A DNA stretch of 64,000 nt from UBA1858 sp964636225 (GTDB lineage: Bacteria; Pseudomonadota; Gammaproteobacteria; UBA4575), in the NCBI GenBank assembly GCA_964636225.1, contig CAZWQM010000001.1, positions 62,001 through 126,000 of the forward strand, read 5' to 3'. Below are positions 1 through 7,290 of this stretch, in pieces. Position 1 is the stretch's first letter; every line of letters begins with the position of its first letter. The position numbers and the translations under genes were made by a program. Below the pieces are notes generated by a model, which was not told the origin of the DNA, made no database searches, and saw only the letters and a list, made by a program, of their open reading frames with translations.

Positions 1-570
1 CAGCTACCCTATGACGGTGAAGTGTATCTGGATAATCAATATTTCAGTGAAAACGAAGCCTCGCATTACTTTGATTGCTTACAGAAGGAAATTCAATGGG
101 AACACAGGGAAATTCAGCTCTTTGGCCGATCTATTCTTCAGCCCCGTTTAATAGCCTGGCATGGTGAGCCCGGTGTGACTTATAAATACTCTGGTTTGAT
201 GATGACGACTAAGGCCTGGACGCCCAGCCTGAATGAAATCAAAAGCAGAATTGAGAACCACTTGGGTTATACGTTTAACGCCGTTTTTTTAAATAAGTAC
301 AGAAACGGCCATGACTACATGGGCTGGCATCGTGATAATGAAAGAGTTCAAGGCTTACAGCCACTTATCATTTCCGTCAGTTTTGGCGCAAAACGCGCAT
401 TTAAATTTCGCCATTACTATCAAAAGGGTATTGATATAAAATTTGAATTGAACAGTGGTAGTCTGTTAATCATGCAAGGAGAAACGCAGGAATATTGGTC
501 TCATTCGCTGCCCAGAGCATTAAAAATCAGCGAAGCCAGAATCAACCTGACTTTCCGCAACATTCTGTAA
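1..570 (+). CDS. AlkB-family alpha-ketoglutarate-dependent dioxygenase (5' end outside window)
   Basis: The reading frame is open to the left edge of the window, so the true start lies upstream; the GTG at 22 is only the first internal candidate. AlkB-family proteins are Fe(II)/2-oxoglutarate dioxygenases that reverse alkylation damage in nucleic acids. The iron-binding H-x-D is visible as GWHRDNE (about residue 104 counted from the GTG). The distal His and the 2-oxoglutarate-binding Arg residues lie in the C-terminal part, in HSLPRALKISEARINLTFR. The 'NKYRNGHDYMGWHRD' context resembles short single-domain AlkB proteins of the ALKBH2/3 type. The gene ends about 97 nt before the tmRNA. Family assignment is firm; substrate (DNA or RNA) is inferred only. 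Confidence 0.9.
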   Translation, partial: QLPYDGEVYLDNQYFSENEASHYFDCLQKEIQWEHREIQLFGRSILQPRLIAWHGEPGVTYKYSGLMMTTKAWTPSLNEIKSRIENHLGYTFNAVFLNKYRNGHDYMGWHRDNERVQGLQPLIISVSFGAKRAFKFRHYYQKGIDIKFELNSGSLLIMQGETQEYWSHSLPRALKISEARINLTFRNIL

Positions 571-666
571 AAATTACGGGTTTTGTCAGCTATACAGGCA
601 AAACAAGGCAAAATATCTCTATATCGTGACAACTTTTACGCTAGACTAGAGTCTAACTAGAGTACT

Positions 667-1024
667 GGGGGCGACCTGGCTTCGACGTGGGTGACCGAAC
701 TCTAGGTGCATGCCGAGGATGTAGACACCTCGTTAAAGATTTCTGCAAACATATAGTCGCAAACGACGACAACTTTGCTCTAGCTGCCTAAAAACCAGTT
801 TTAGAGTCGTCCGCCCTAGTGAGCTTGCGCGTTAGGATCCGGGCGTCACCTTAGCAAGATCGTGGCGAAACCTGTCTGTAGTGGAGCCATTAAACTTAGC
901 ACAGACTCGTGATTAAACGCCCTGCCTGTCGGACCTTGATCACTAAAATAAAGACAGATCTAAGCATGTAGTACCGAAAGTGAAGAACTTGCGGACGCGG
1001 GTTCAATTCCCGCCGCCTCCACCA
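667..1024 (+). ncRNA. ssrA: tmRNA (transfer-messenger RNA), one-piece
   Basis: tmRNA rescues stalled ribosomes by adding a degradation tag. The 5' end has the classic GGGGGCGACCTGGCTTCGACG start. The 3' end has a T-arm (GGGTTCAATTCCC) and an encoded CCACCA end. The acceptor arms pair: GGGGGCG at 667-673 with CGCCTCC near 1015-1021, with one G-U. The tag frame begins at GCA 759 and reads ANDDNFALAA before TAA at 789-791, very close to the E. coli tag ANDENYALAA. The molecule is a single piece of normal length, which suits Gammaproteobacteria. A degraded katG fragment starts right after it, and tmRNA 3' ends are common integration sites, but no integrase or duplicated 3' end is visible here. 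Confidence 0.97.
759..791 (+). other. tmRNA tag-peptide reading frame (ANDDNFALAA)
   Basis: This is the resume-codon frame inside the tmRNA: ten sense codons starting at GCA 759 and a TAA stop. The C-terminal ALAA is the degron recognised by ClpXP and related proteases in known bacteria. Compared with E. coli, Glu-Asn-Tyr is replaced by Asp-Asn-Phe. Confidence 0.9.
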
Positions 1025-1063
1025 AATATCTGATGCTTGGTCTACAACGTACTGATTAGCTTA

Positions 1064-1540
1064 TTAATTTTTCATTGCTAAGAGGTGCGGTAGACCATGA
1101 GGAAGACCAAAACAAGTACTCGACCTAATCACACATTCATTAAGCGCGACGTCTTTATCTAAATTTGCGTTATCGGGCCATGAGTTAATTGGAGCAAATC
1201 GTTGATTTCCTGTACCAGCGCCTCCACGCCCATCTGTAATTCGGTAAGAACCAGCGGCATGCCAAGTCATTCGAATCATAAGACCACCATAGTGCCCCCA
1301 ATCGGCTGGCCACCAGCTTCGACTATCTGTCATCAAAGCATGTAAGTCTTTTTTCAATGCATCAAAGTCAAGTTTTTTGACTTCTTCACGATAATTGAAA
1401 TTCTTATCCATGGGATTGGTCTTTGCATCATGTTGATGAAGAATGTCGAGATTTAGTGACTTAGGCCACCAAGCCATATTCGACATGCCGCTTTCTGTAA
1501 CACCGCCATGCATTACCGGGCATTTGTTTGCATCAGTCAT
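1064..1540 (-). pseudogene. katG: catalase-peroxidase KatG, N-terminal fragment
   Basis: The first about 130 residues are clearly KatG: the start NKCPVMHGG, then NMAWWPKSLNLDILHQHD, and the distal haem pocket RMTWHAAGSYR (Arg, Trp and His of the active site). A complete KatG is about 720 residues. Here the match runs to NSWPDNANLDK and then jumps to DVALNE followed by unrelated residues and a stop. This suggests an internal deletion to about the NVALE region and a frame change. Most of the haem domain, including the proximal His, is missing, so no active enzyme can be made. It points toward the tmRNA, 40 nt away. KatG identity is sure; how the end was lost is inferred. Confidence 0.9.
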
Positions 1541-2033
1541 AAAAATATCCTTTGTTTAAGAAAAAATTAATAATGAGGCTTAATTAGATCGCAATTTTGT
1601 ACATTTATATAATTTATAATTTAAATCATAACAATAGATTTTATAAATAAATTAAGTTTCAATATTTGATACATAATTTTAATAACGATATTTATTACAT
1701 AATGGCCTGCATTGATGTTCATCAATAATTTTTAGAGCACTAAATGCACTTATATTGCTAGATAAAAATTCGAGTAAAGAATTGAAATGACTGCTTTTGA
1801 GCCGTAAGCAGACTGAGTTTTATATGAATACAGTTCTAATTGTATTCCAGACTTCTGAGATAGCGATTTTTTCTAGCGCACCATCTAGCGAACGGACTTG
1901 TATTGAAGAAAATTAAATGTAGCATGTCCATACGAGCAAGGCTTACAAATTAGCGCATCCAGCAAAAGAGCTGTGTCTTTAATTCTTTTGCAGCTAGATA
2001 GTTGTTAAGTTAAAAAAAGAAGGGCAGCGAAAG
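1541..2033. other. AT-rich intergenic stretch, no gene recognised
   Basis: About 490 nt between the katG fragment and a small ORF. It is very AT-rich near 1560-1760, probably including the old katG promoter region. I found no RNA gene, repeat or recognisable protein remnant. Confidence 0.4.
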
Positions 2034-2255
2034 TTACATTTTCGCATAAATTTCGCAGTGTAGTTTTTTATTGTGGACAATCAGTCGAATACCGGCATCA
2101 CGAATGCTGTTTTTATTTTTGACATATCTTGCAGCATTTGCATAGGCACTGGACGCGTCGCTAATATTAGAAGTTATTTCATTGATAAGTTTCCAGCCAT
2201 GACTTTTCAGTCTGTCTGGTTCCATGTTACTGAGACTTTTAATACTGTCCATCAT
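2034..2255 (-). CDS. hypothetical small protein
   Basis: A short frame of about 73 residues from an ATG at 2255. A GGGAA-type ribosome-binding sequence lies about 10 nt upstream. An upstream GTG at 2288 would add 11 residues but has no better support. The protein is mixed polar with a basic C-terminal part (DAGIRLIVHNKKLHCEIYAKM) and has no signal peptide or membrane segment. I do not recognise a family. It sits between wrecked genes, so it may itself be a remnant. A similarly sized frame on the other strand overlaps it and cannot be fully excluded. Confidence 0.35.
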   Translation of the reverse strand: MMDSIKSLSNMEPDRLKSHGWKLINEITSNISDASSAYANAARYVKNKNSIRDAGIRLIVHNKKLHCEIYAKM

Positions 2256-2445
2256 GTGCTTTTCATTCCCGCAAGTGTGTGTTAACACAATGTTAGCACA
2301 TCAGACTTTTGAATTCATCTAATCTTTCATATTCAAAATTTATCAAAATTTTGTTTTCGATTTATTTTGTAAATCAAATTGTATATAACTACATAGATTG
2401 TTATAGTAAGTCGACTGAGAAATATAAAATTGACCAGTACTTCTC

Positions 2446-2864
2446 ATGCAACTATCTAGCTACATACTTGTGATCACAGCGCTATCTTTCTGCAGCCACT
2501 CAAGTGCTGAGAGTGTTTCGAACCTAGCAATTGATAGAAGTGTTTCAACTGAAGGATTTGTTACTATTAGTTGGGAGACTGCAGAAACTCTGCATTCCGT
2601 AAATCTAGAGATATCAACCGACCCCTTATTTAAAAATACAACTGGACAAGCGCTAAAGAATGTAAGGCCGCGGAAAGAGCTTACTATAAAAAGCATGATC
2701 ATGGCCTGTTAAATGTCATTGTTTACCCAGACGCTCAGCACAGTTTTGATTTGCCCATAACTACTCAGAAGTTTGCAGGTCATACGATCGGCGCGAATAG
2801 ACCTGCATTGCAAGATAGCCGAAAAAAAATTTTAGCGTTTTTTGAAAGGTATAGGTCAAAATAA
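2446..2864 (+). pseudogene. deletion chimera: secreted fibronectin-like protein fused to dienelactone hydrolase C-terminus
   Basis: Two unrelated pieces lie on one strand. The 5' part (2446-about 2640) encodes a signal peptide (LVITALSFCSHSSAES) followed by a start resembling a fibronectin-III-like beta domain (SVSTEGFVTISWETAE). In another frame, from about 2640 to 2864, the sequence reads NWTSAKECKAAE, then VIVYPDAQHSFDLP and a C-terminal FFERYRSK. That is the end of a dienelactone hydrolase-family protein, including the catalytic His in AQHSFD. The first frame runs to 2712 and stops, so neither protein can be made. The simplest reading is a deletion that joined the start of one gene to the tail of another near 2640. 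The hydrolase tail is recognised with good confidence, the fibronectin-like domain less so. Confidence 0.7.
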
Positions 2865-2871
2865 TTTTTAG

Positions 2872-3921
2872 CTAATCATCTGTTATTAACGTATCTGCAG
2901 ATAGTATTTCTTCCATGGGAGAAATATTTGCGGCGACTTCTTCTACATTTTCGAAGTACGCAATATGAAATAAAGGATCACCTTCATAGACTAAAGGCGT
3001 ATGTGATTTTCCTATAACTATGCCATTATTTTCGACTTTGACACGTTTAGGCTTATTCATACCCCCTACGTCTTCAATCACTCCAAGTGTTTGGCCAACA
3101 GTGACATGCTTGCCTAAAGTCGTTTTAGAACGGAAAATTCCACTCATGGTTGCCCTTGTCCAGCTGCTGGATTTGGCAATGGAAGGTTCATGCCGTCTGC
3201 CTTTAATCTTAGTATCGGCAGGTAGCATTTTCAGATATTTCAAAGTATTTAAAATGCCATTTAAACCCACGCGAATACAAACTTCGTTGTAGCGCATCGC
3301 TTCACCGGACTCATAGACTATGATACTAACGCCTTTATCCTTCCCAGCACCGCGCAATGAGCCTTCTGGCAGTTTTGAATTTATTATTACAGGGACACCG
3401 AAAGCCTTGGCAAGTTTTCGCACGATCGGATCTTCAATATCGGCACGTATTTGAGGCACATTGTCACGATTGTTGGCACCTGTATGTAAATCAATGCCGT
3501 AAGTGCATTGGCTAACAATTTCTTCCATGAACAGATAAGCAAACCGACCTGACAGAGAACCACTCGGAGATCCTGGAAAACAGCGATTCAGATCACGTCG
3601 ATCTGGCATGTAGCGTGAGCGTTGAATCATTCCATAAATATTCACCGCAGGGACAGCGATAACTGTTCCGACTAAATTTTTGATGGATATACGTTTGACT
3701 AATCTTCTGACGATTTCAATGCCATTTAATTCATCACCATGCAAAGCCGCACTGATGAAAACATTTGGCCCACCTGGCTCGCCTGAAAATACATGTATGG
3801 GCATAACAAGCGGAGTATCTGTATAGAGCGGTGGAAGAGGTATGTCGATTTGATAGTATCTTCGGGGAAGAATTCTTATTCCCGAAATTGTTAAAGCATG
3901 ATCTAACAGTTCTCTAGCCAA
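2872..3921 (-). CDS. succinylglutamate desuccinylase/aspartoacylase family protein
   Basis: A zinc carboxypeptidase-like hydrolase of the AstE/AspA superfamily, 349 residues. The N-terminal zinc site is visible: SAALHGDELNGIE (His and Glu ligands), then the conserved RDLNRCFPG and the second zinc His in YGIDLHTGANNRDN. A glutamate-containing segment (IIVYESGEA) follows. The C-terminal part is a small beta domain (GIFRSKTTLGKHVTVGQTLGVIEDV), as in proteins usually encoded beside RimK. It starts 24 nt after rimK on the same strand and is probably co-transcribed. In this context it may act on glutamylated or N-acylated amino-acid products. That role is an inference; the exact substrate is unknown. 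Confidence 0.88.
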   Translation of the reverse strand: MARELLDHALTISGIRILPRRYYQIDIPLPPLYTDTPLVMPIHVFSGEPGGPNVFISAALHGDELNGIEIVRRLVKRISIKNLVGTVIAVPAVNIYGMIQRSRYMPDRRDLNRCFPGSPSGSLSGRFAYLFMEEIVSQCTYGIDLHTGANNRDNVPQIRADIEDPIVRKLAKAFGVPVIINSKLPEGSLRGAGKDKGVSIIVYESGEAMRYNEVCIRVGLNGILNTLKYLKMLPADTKIKGRRHEPSIAKSSSWTRATMSGIFRSKTTLGKHVTVGQTLGVIEDVGGMNKPKRVKVENNGIVIGKSHTPLVYEGDPLFHIAYFENVEEVAANISPMEEILSADTLITDD

Positions 3922-3945
3922 TACAATAACCCATAATGAATTTAA

Positions 3946-4854
3946 TTAACCTTTGCCACGTGTTTGAGTTCGGTGAGGTTTAGCATTTTTTTCTATAAAC
4001 GAAATAATCATGCCGGCCACATCCTTATTAGTTACGGTCTCAATTCCTTCAAGTCCCGGAGAAGAATTTACTTCCATCACAACAGGACCGTTATTAGAAC
4101 GTAGTATATCCACACCAGCTACATTCAGGCCCATTTTTCTGGCGCCTTTGAGTGCAGTCGCGCGTTCAGCGGGTGACAGCTTCACTAGTTGCGCAGAACC
4201 ACCCCTATGTAAATTAGAACGAAACTCACCTTCCATAGCGGTGCGCATCATGGCAGCCACTACTTTTTCACCTATCACGAAACAACGAATATCACTGCCA
4301 CGAGCTTCCTTGACAAAACTTTGCACTAAAAAGTTTGCATTCAATTGCCTAAAAGCATCAATGATCGTTTCAGCGGCTTTTTGAGTTTCTGCTAGTACTA
4401 TGCCTTTACCCTGAGTACCCTCCAGGATTTTTACCACTAAAGGTGGTCCACCTACAACATTTATTAGATCGTTGGTATTTTTGGTTGAATTGGCAAAACC
4501 TGTTGGAGGCAGACCTACCCCAGCCCGCGCAAGTATTTGCAGCGAGCGTAGTTTATCCCGGGAGCGAGTAATGGCGACCGACTCATTCAATGGGTAGGAT
4601 CCCATCATTTCAAATTGCCTTAATACAGCACAGCCATAAAAAGTAATTGAAGCACCAATTCGGGGAATTACTGCATCAAAGTAGTCCAGTTCTTTGCCTT
4701 GTAAATGCACACAAGGCCTGTCAGTGGCAATGTCCATATAACATTGCAGAGTATCGATCACGCGTATCTCATGCCCGCGTTTTTCTGCTGCTTCTATAAG
4801 ACGTCTATTTGAGTAAAGTTTGTCGGCACCTTGACTCAGTAAAGCTATTCTCAT
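3946..4854 (-). CDS. rimK: RimK, ATP-grasp glutamate ligase
   Basis: RimK adds glutamate residues to the C-terminus of ribosomal protein S6 in E. coli. The 302-residue length matches the family. The ATP-grasp domain shows VVKILEGTQGKGIVLAE (nucleotide-binding loop), FVKEARGSDIRCFVIGEKVVA, and the metal-binding VMEVNSSPGLEGIE near the C-terminus. The N-terminal RIALLSQGADKLYSNRRL is typical of RimK. It lies 18 nt downstream of the protease gene and 24 nt upstream of the desuccinylase-like gene, the usual three-gene neighbourhood. The last residues are basic (KPHRTQTRGKG). Confidence 0.95.
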   Translation of the reverse strand: MRIALLSQGADKLYSNRRLIEAAEKRGHEIRVIDTLQCYMDIATDRPCVHLQGKELDYFDAVIPRIGASITFYGCAVLRQFEMMGSYPLNESVAITRSRDKLRSLQILARAGVGLPPTGFANSTKNTNDLINVVGGPPLVVKILEGTQGKGIVLAETQKAAETIIDAFRQLNANFLVQSFVKEARGSDIRCFVIGEKVVAAMMRTAMEGEFRSNLHRGGSAQLVKLSPAERATALKGARKMGLNVAGVDILRSNNGPVVMEVNSSPGLEGIETVTNKDVAGMIISFIEKNAKPHRTQTRGKG

Positions 4855-4872
4855 GGTATTACCTTTTGTTAA

Positions 4873-5301
4873 CTATTTACCAAAAATATAGGATTGGCTA
4901 CAGTCAACGACATAATTGTTTTTAAGGGCCTCTCTGCCCAGAAGCATTCTAAATTGCATAGTATCCCGGTCAGTTAGGGTAAATTCAACATCCCATTTTT
5001 TATTATCAAGCTGAACCTGTGTACGAATGACATAGCGTTCTTCTTCATGTCCACCGGAATCTTTTACAATGCGTTTATCAACGCAAGGACTCACACAGAT
5101 TTTTTTATAATCTTTATTATTCTGAATCGGATGCAAACCGAATCTGACAAATTGCTGCTGTCCATTTTCAAACGGTTCAACAAAAAATGCGTGCAGAGAA
5201 GATGTTTTAGCTCCAGTATCCACCTTGCAATGAATTTCATCTATATCGATGGTAGGTAGAGAGACCTTCTCCTTCCAGCCAATTGTTATAAGATCAGTCA
5301 T
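4873..5301 (-). CDS. RimK-associated ATP-dependent zinc protease (retropepsin-like, RimB type)
   Basis: A 142-residue protein of the family annotated as ATP-dependent zinc protease/RimB (PF05618), with a retropepsin-like fold. The diagnostic motif is KVDTGAKTSSLHAF near residue 30, with the catalytic Asp in D-T-G-A. A second conserved region is FTLTDRDTMQFRMLLGREAL. In Pseudomonas, the RimB protease is reported to work with RimK in controlling S6 modification. I chose the ATG at 5301 because the only more upstream start is a TTG two codons earlier. The gene is followed closely by rimK, which supports a shared function. Confidence 0.9.
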   Translation of the reverse strand: MTDLITIGWKEKVSLPTIDIDEIHCKVDTGAKTSSLHAFFVEPFENGQQQFVRFGLHPIQNNKDYKKICVSPCVDKRIVKDSGGHEEERYVIRTQVQLDNKKWDVEFTLTDRDTMQFRMLLGREALKNNYVVDCSQSYIFGK

Positions 5302-5355
5302 AATCAAATACTACACTGTTTGGTTGTAAGCAAAACATCGGTCATGTAGACCAGC

Positions 5356-6069
5356 TTACCAGTTCATACTCTCTATATACAACTTTAACTGGTCAGCCGT
5401 TTTGAATTTTTTGAGTATCAGTGATGATTTTAGACCGCAGCAAATATATTTAATTGCATCAGGTTGACTTGCATAATATTTTCTACCACCTAATGCTTCA
5501 TACAGTATCTGCACGAGGCCAATAATATCTTCTTTCTGGCTTTCCCGTTTTGAATCACTTTGTAAATAAAGATCCATTAGTTTGAGTTCAAACTCAAGCC
5601 CATACTTATTGACGATGACATTTGCAGAATGCAAGTCGCCATGGTATTCATTCAAGGCATGTATCTGCTCAATTCCTCGTGTTAAAGCATACAATAGATG
5701 CAATCCTTCAAAAGCTGACATTCGTTTTCTGGGCATTTGTCGGATAAAATCTGATAGCAACTCCCCTTCAACAAATTCAGAAATCAACATGGTTGTCGGG
5801 ACTCTATTTGAAATAAAGGTTTCTTTGGTATGGTATTGAATAAGAATGGGACATTTTCTTAATTTATGCAGCTGCTTGGCATAAAACTTAACCGCGCGAT
5901 CTTTGTGATTGCGCTCTGGATAAAAGATCTTAGCGGCACGTTCAATGCCTGTGCCCAATTCAACTATCTTATATACCTCACCTTCCCATCCTGATCCCAA
6001 TAGAGATATCACTTCATATTTTTTGGCGATTACGCGACCCGGTAGTATTTTGAAATATGAGTTAAACAT
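5356..6069 (-). CDS. small serine/threonine protein kinase-like protein
   Basis: A single, compact eukaryotic-type kinase domain of 237 residues with all key residues. The glycine loop is GSGWEGEV (residues 25-32), the ATP-anchoring lysine is K47 in RAAKIFYP, the catalytic loop is HGDLHSAN (H143, D145, N150), and the metal-binding Asp is D166 in MDLY in place of DFG. There is no membrane anchor or sensor domain. The C-lobe is short. It lies 12 nt downstream of a metallophosphoesterase gene and 49 nt upstream of the RimK-associated protease gene, all on the same strand. A link to control of RimK-type modification is attractive but only inferred from position. It could also be a lipid or small-molecule kinase of the same fold. 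Confidence 0.8.
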   Translation of the reverse strand: MFNSYFKILPGRVIAKKYEVISLLGSGWEGEVYKIVELGTGIERAAKIFYPERNHKDRAVKFYAKQLHKLRKCPILIQYHTKETFISNRVPTTMLISEFVEGELLSDFIRQMPRKRMSAFEGLHLLYALTRGIEQIHALNEYHGDLHSANVIVNKYGLEFELKLMDLYLQSDSKRESQKEDIIGLVQILYEALGGRKYYASQPDAIKYICCGLKSSLILKKFKTADQLKLYIESMNW

Positions 6070-6081
6070 TCTTACAATGAT

Positions 6082-6825
6082 TTAAATTTCGAGAATTATA
6101 TTTGAGTTAAACTCAGGATTTTGACTGTCTTTGTAACCACGTGGATTACAGACAACCCGAGTCTGCCCTATTGTATAATCGCTGCTGGCATGAATATGCC
6201 CATGTAACCATAAACTGGACTCGGATTTAAGCACCAGATCATCCAATGCAGAAGCGTAAGCCGCTTCAAATTCATGATTGACAAAATTTTCCGGTAATGA
6301 TTTTACACTTGGTGCATGATGTGTGATGACAACCGTCTGGCTTGTAGTCTTGGCTAACTTCTTTTCCAGCCATTTAACCGAGGCCTGGTGCCTGGTAAAA
6401 GTATCTTGAGTGGCTAATTTCCGAGGCTTCGAACCATACAGAATGGCTGAATAATCGTTAATGTAACGGGTTGCGAGATTCTTTGCAGAGCGAGGTTTGG
6501 CGCGCAAATTGAAATCTGTCCACAGAGTGCAACCAAGAAACTTCACCCCATTAATTGTGACTGCTTCATTATCCAATACATGTACATTTGTCCCTTGCGC
6601 ATGTGCTTTTAAGTCATGATAATTTTTTTGCAGCACCGTTCCATAATATTCATGATTTCCAGGAACATAAAGCACCGGAATGTTAGGGAACGAGTGACTT
6701 GCCCAGTCAATCCCCCCAGTGCCGACATCTATGTCGCCGGCTAAAATGACGATATCAACATCAAGTACCGGAGGCGTATACAGACCAAACTCCAGGTGCA
6801 CATCACTTAATGTGTGAATTTTCAT
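6082..6825 (-). CDS. calcineurin-like metallophosphoesterase
   Basis: The 247-residue protein shows the full metallophosphoesterase motif series: LSDVHLEF (D-x-H), VILAGDIDVG (GD), VPGNHEYYG (GNHE), VVITHHAPS (H) and LWLHGHIHASSDY (GHxH). Proteins of this compact cytosolic type are metal-dependent phosphatases or phosphodiesterases; the substrate cannot be read from the sequence. It starts with ATG at 6825 and ends 12 nt before the kinase-like gene, so the two are probably one transcript and may form an opposing kinase/phosphatase pair (inference). Confidence 0.88.
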   Translation of the reverse strand: MKIHTLSDVHLEFGLYTPPVLDVDIVILAGDIDVGTGGIDWASHSFPNIPVLYVPGNHEYYGTVLQKNYHDLKAHAQGTNVHVLDNEAVTINGVKFLGCTLWTDFNLRAKPRSAKNLATRYINDYSAILYGSKPRKLATQDTFTRHQASVKWLEKKLAKTTSQTVVITHHAPSVKSLPENFVNHEFEAAYASALDDLVLKSESSLWLHGHIHASSDYTIGQTRVVCNPRGYKDSQNPEFNSNIILEI

Positions 6826-6903
6826 TTAATGATTAAGAACGATATTAGTCAGGATCCCGGACAATATATCATTCTGAAGAATACATTGCTTTAATTTAAC
6901 GTC

Positions 6904-7209
6904 TCATTCTTCATAGTATACAGGGGTTTCACTTCTGTTGCCGTGTATTCTGTATACAGGATCATTGAGCTTTGAATCCTCAAGATCTCTGACAATTTCA
7001 GATAGATCGTCTGGCAGTAACTCTTCGGCATTGATGCTAGCGATATCCTCAACTGTGAGCACACCAATCAGTTCTCGAGGTGTCACGGTAGTCCCTTGAC
7101 AGACTTGATTTATGAGTTTTTGAAATACATTGTGACTTGCTTTCACCGGCCTATTCTCATACTTAAAAGGCGCTTTATGTAGCAAAATGCCACATCTTAA
7201 TATATCCAT
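6904..7209 (-). CDS. small conserved protein of unknown function, paralog of 17859-18086
   Basis: A 101-residue soluble protein without signal peptide or membrane segment. I do not recognise a family. Its middle, about residues 28-82, aligns along its length with the protein at 17859-18086. Shared features are L-[IL]-N-Q-[VA]-C-[QE]-G-T, then R-E-L, an I-x-x-I segment, and E-I-V-x-[DE]-L-[ED]-D-S-K-x-N near the end. The N-terminal extension (MDILRCGILLHKAPFKYENR) is absent from the paralog. The pattern of helices and acidic residues suggests a small helical regulatory or binding domain, which is a guess. It sits 78 nt upstream of the metallophosphoesterase gene and 81 nt after the channel gene on the same strand. 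Confidence 0.7.
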   Translation of the reverse strand: MDILRCGILLHKAPFKYENRPVKASHNVFQKLINQVCQGTTVTPRELIGVLTVEDIASINAEELLPDDLSEIVRDLEDSKLNDPVYRIHGNRSETPVYYEE

Positions 7210-7290
7210 TCAGGACAGATGTTCGGAACGGTTTTTGAACTTATCTTTCGGCCATTTTCTTGGACTTTCTAAATATTCCGTACTAGAAAA

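Noticed and set aside
2073..2285. Plus-strand 70-residue frame opposite the small ORF at 2034-2255
   Set aside because: It has no ribosome-binding site, an unlikely composition and lies antisense to a slightly better frame. Neither is certain.
1025..2864. Genomic island inserted at the tmRNA 3' end
   Set aside because: The position is a classic att site, but there is no integrase and no second copy of the tmRNA end in the window. The decayed genes alone do not prove an island.
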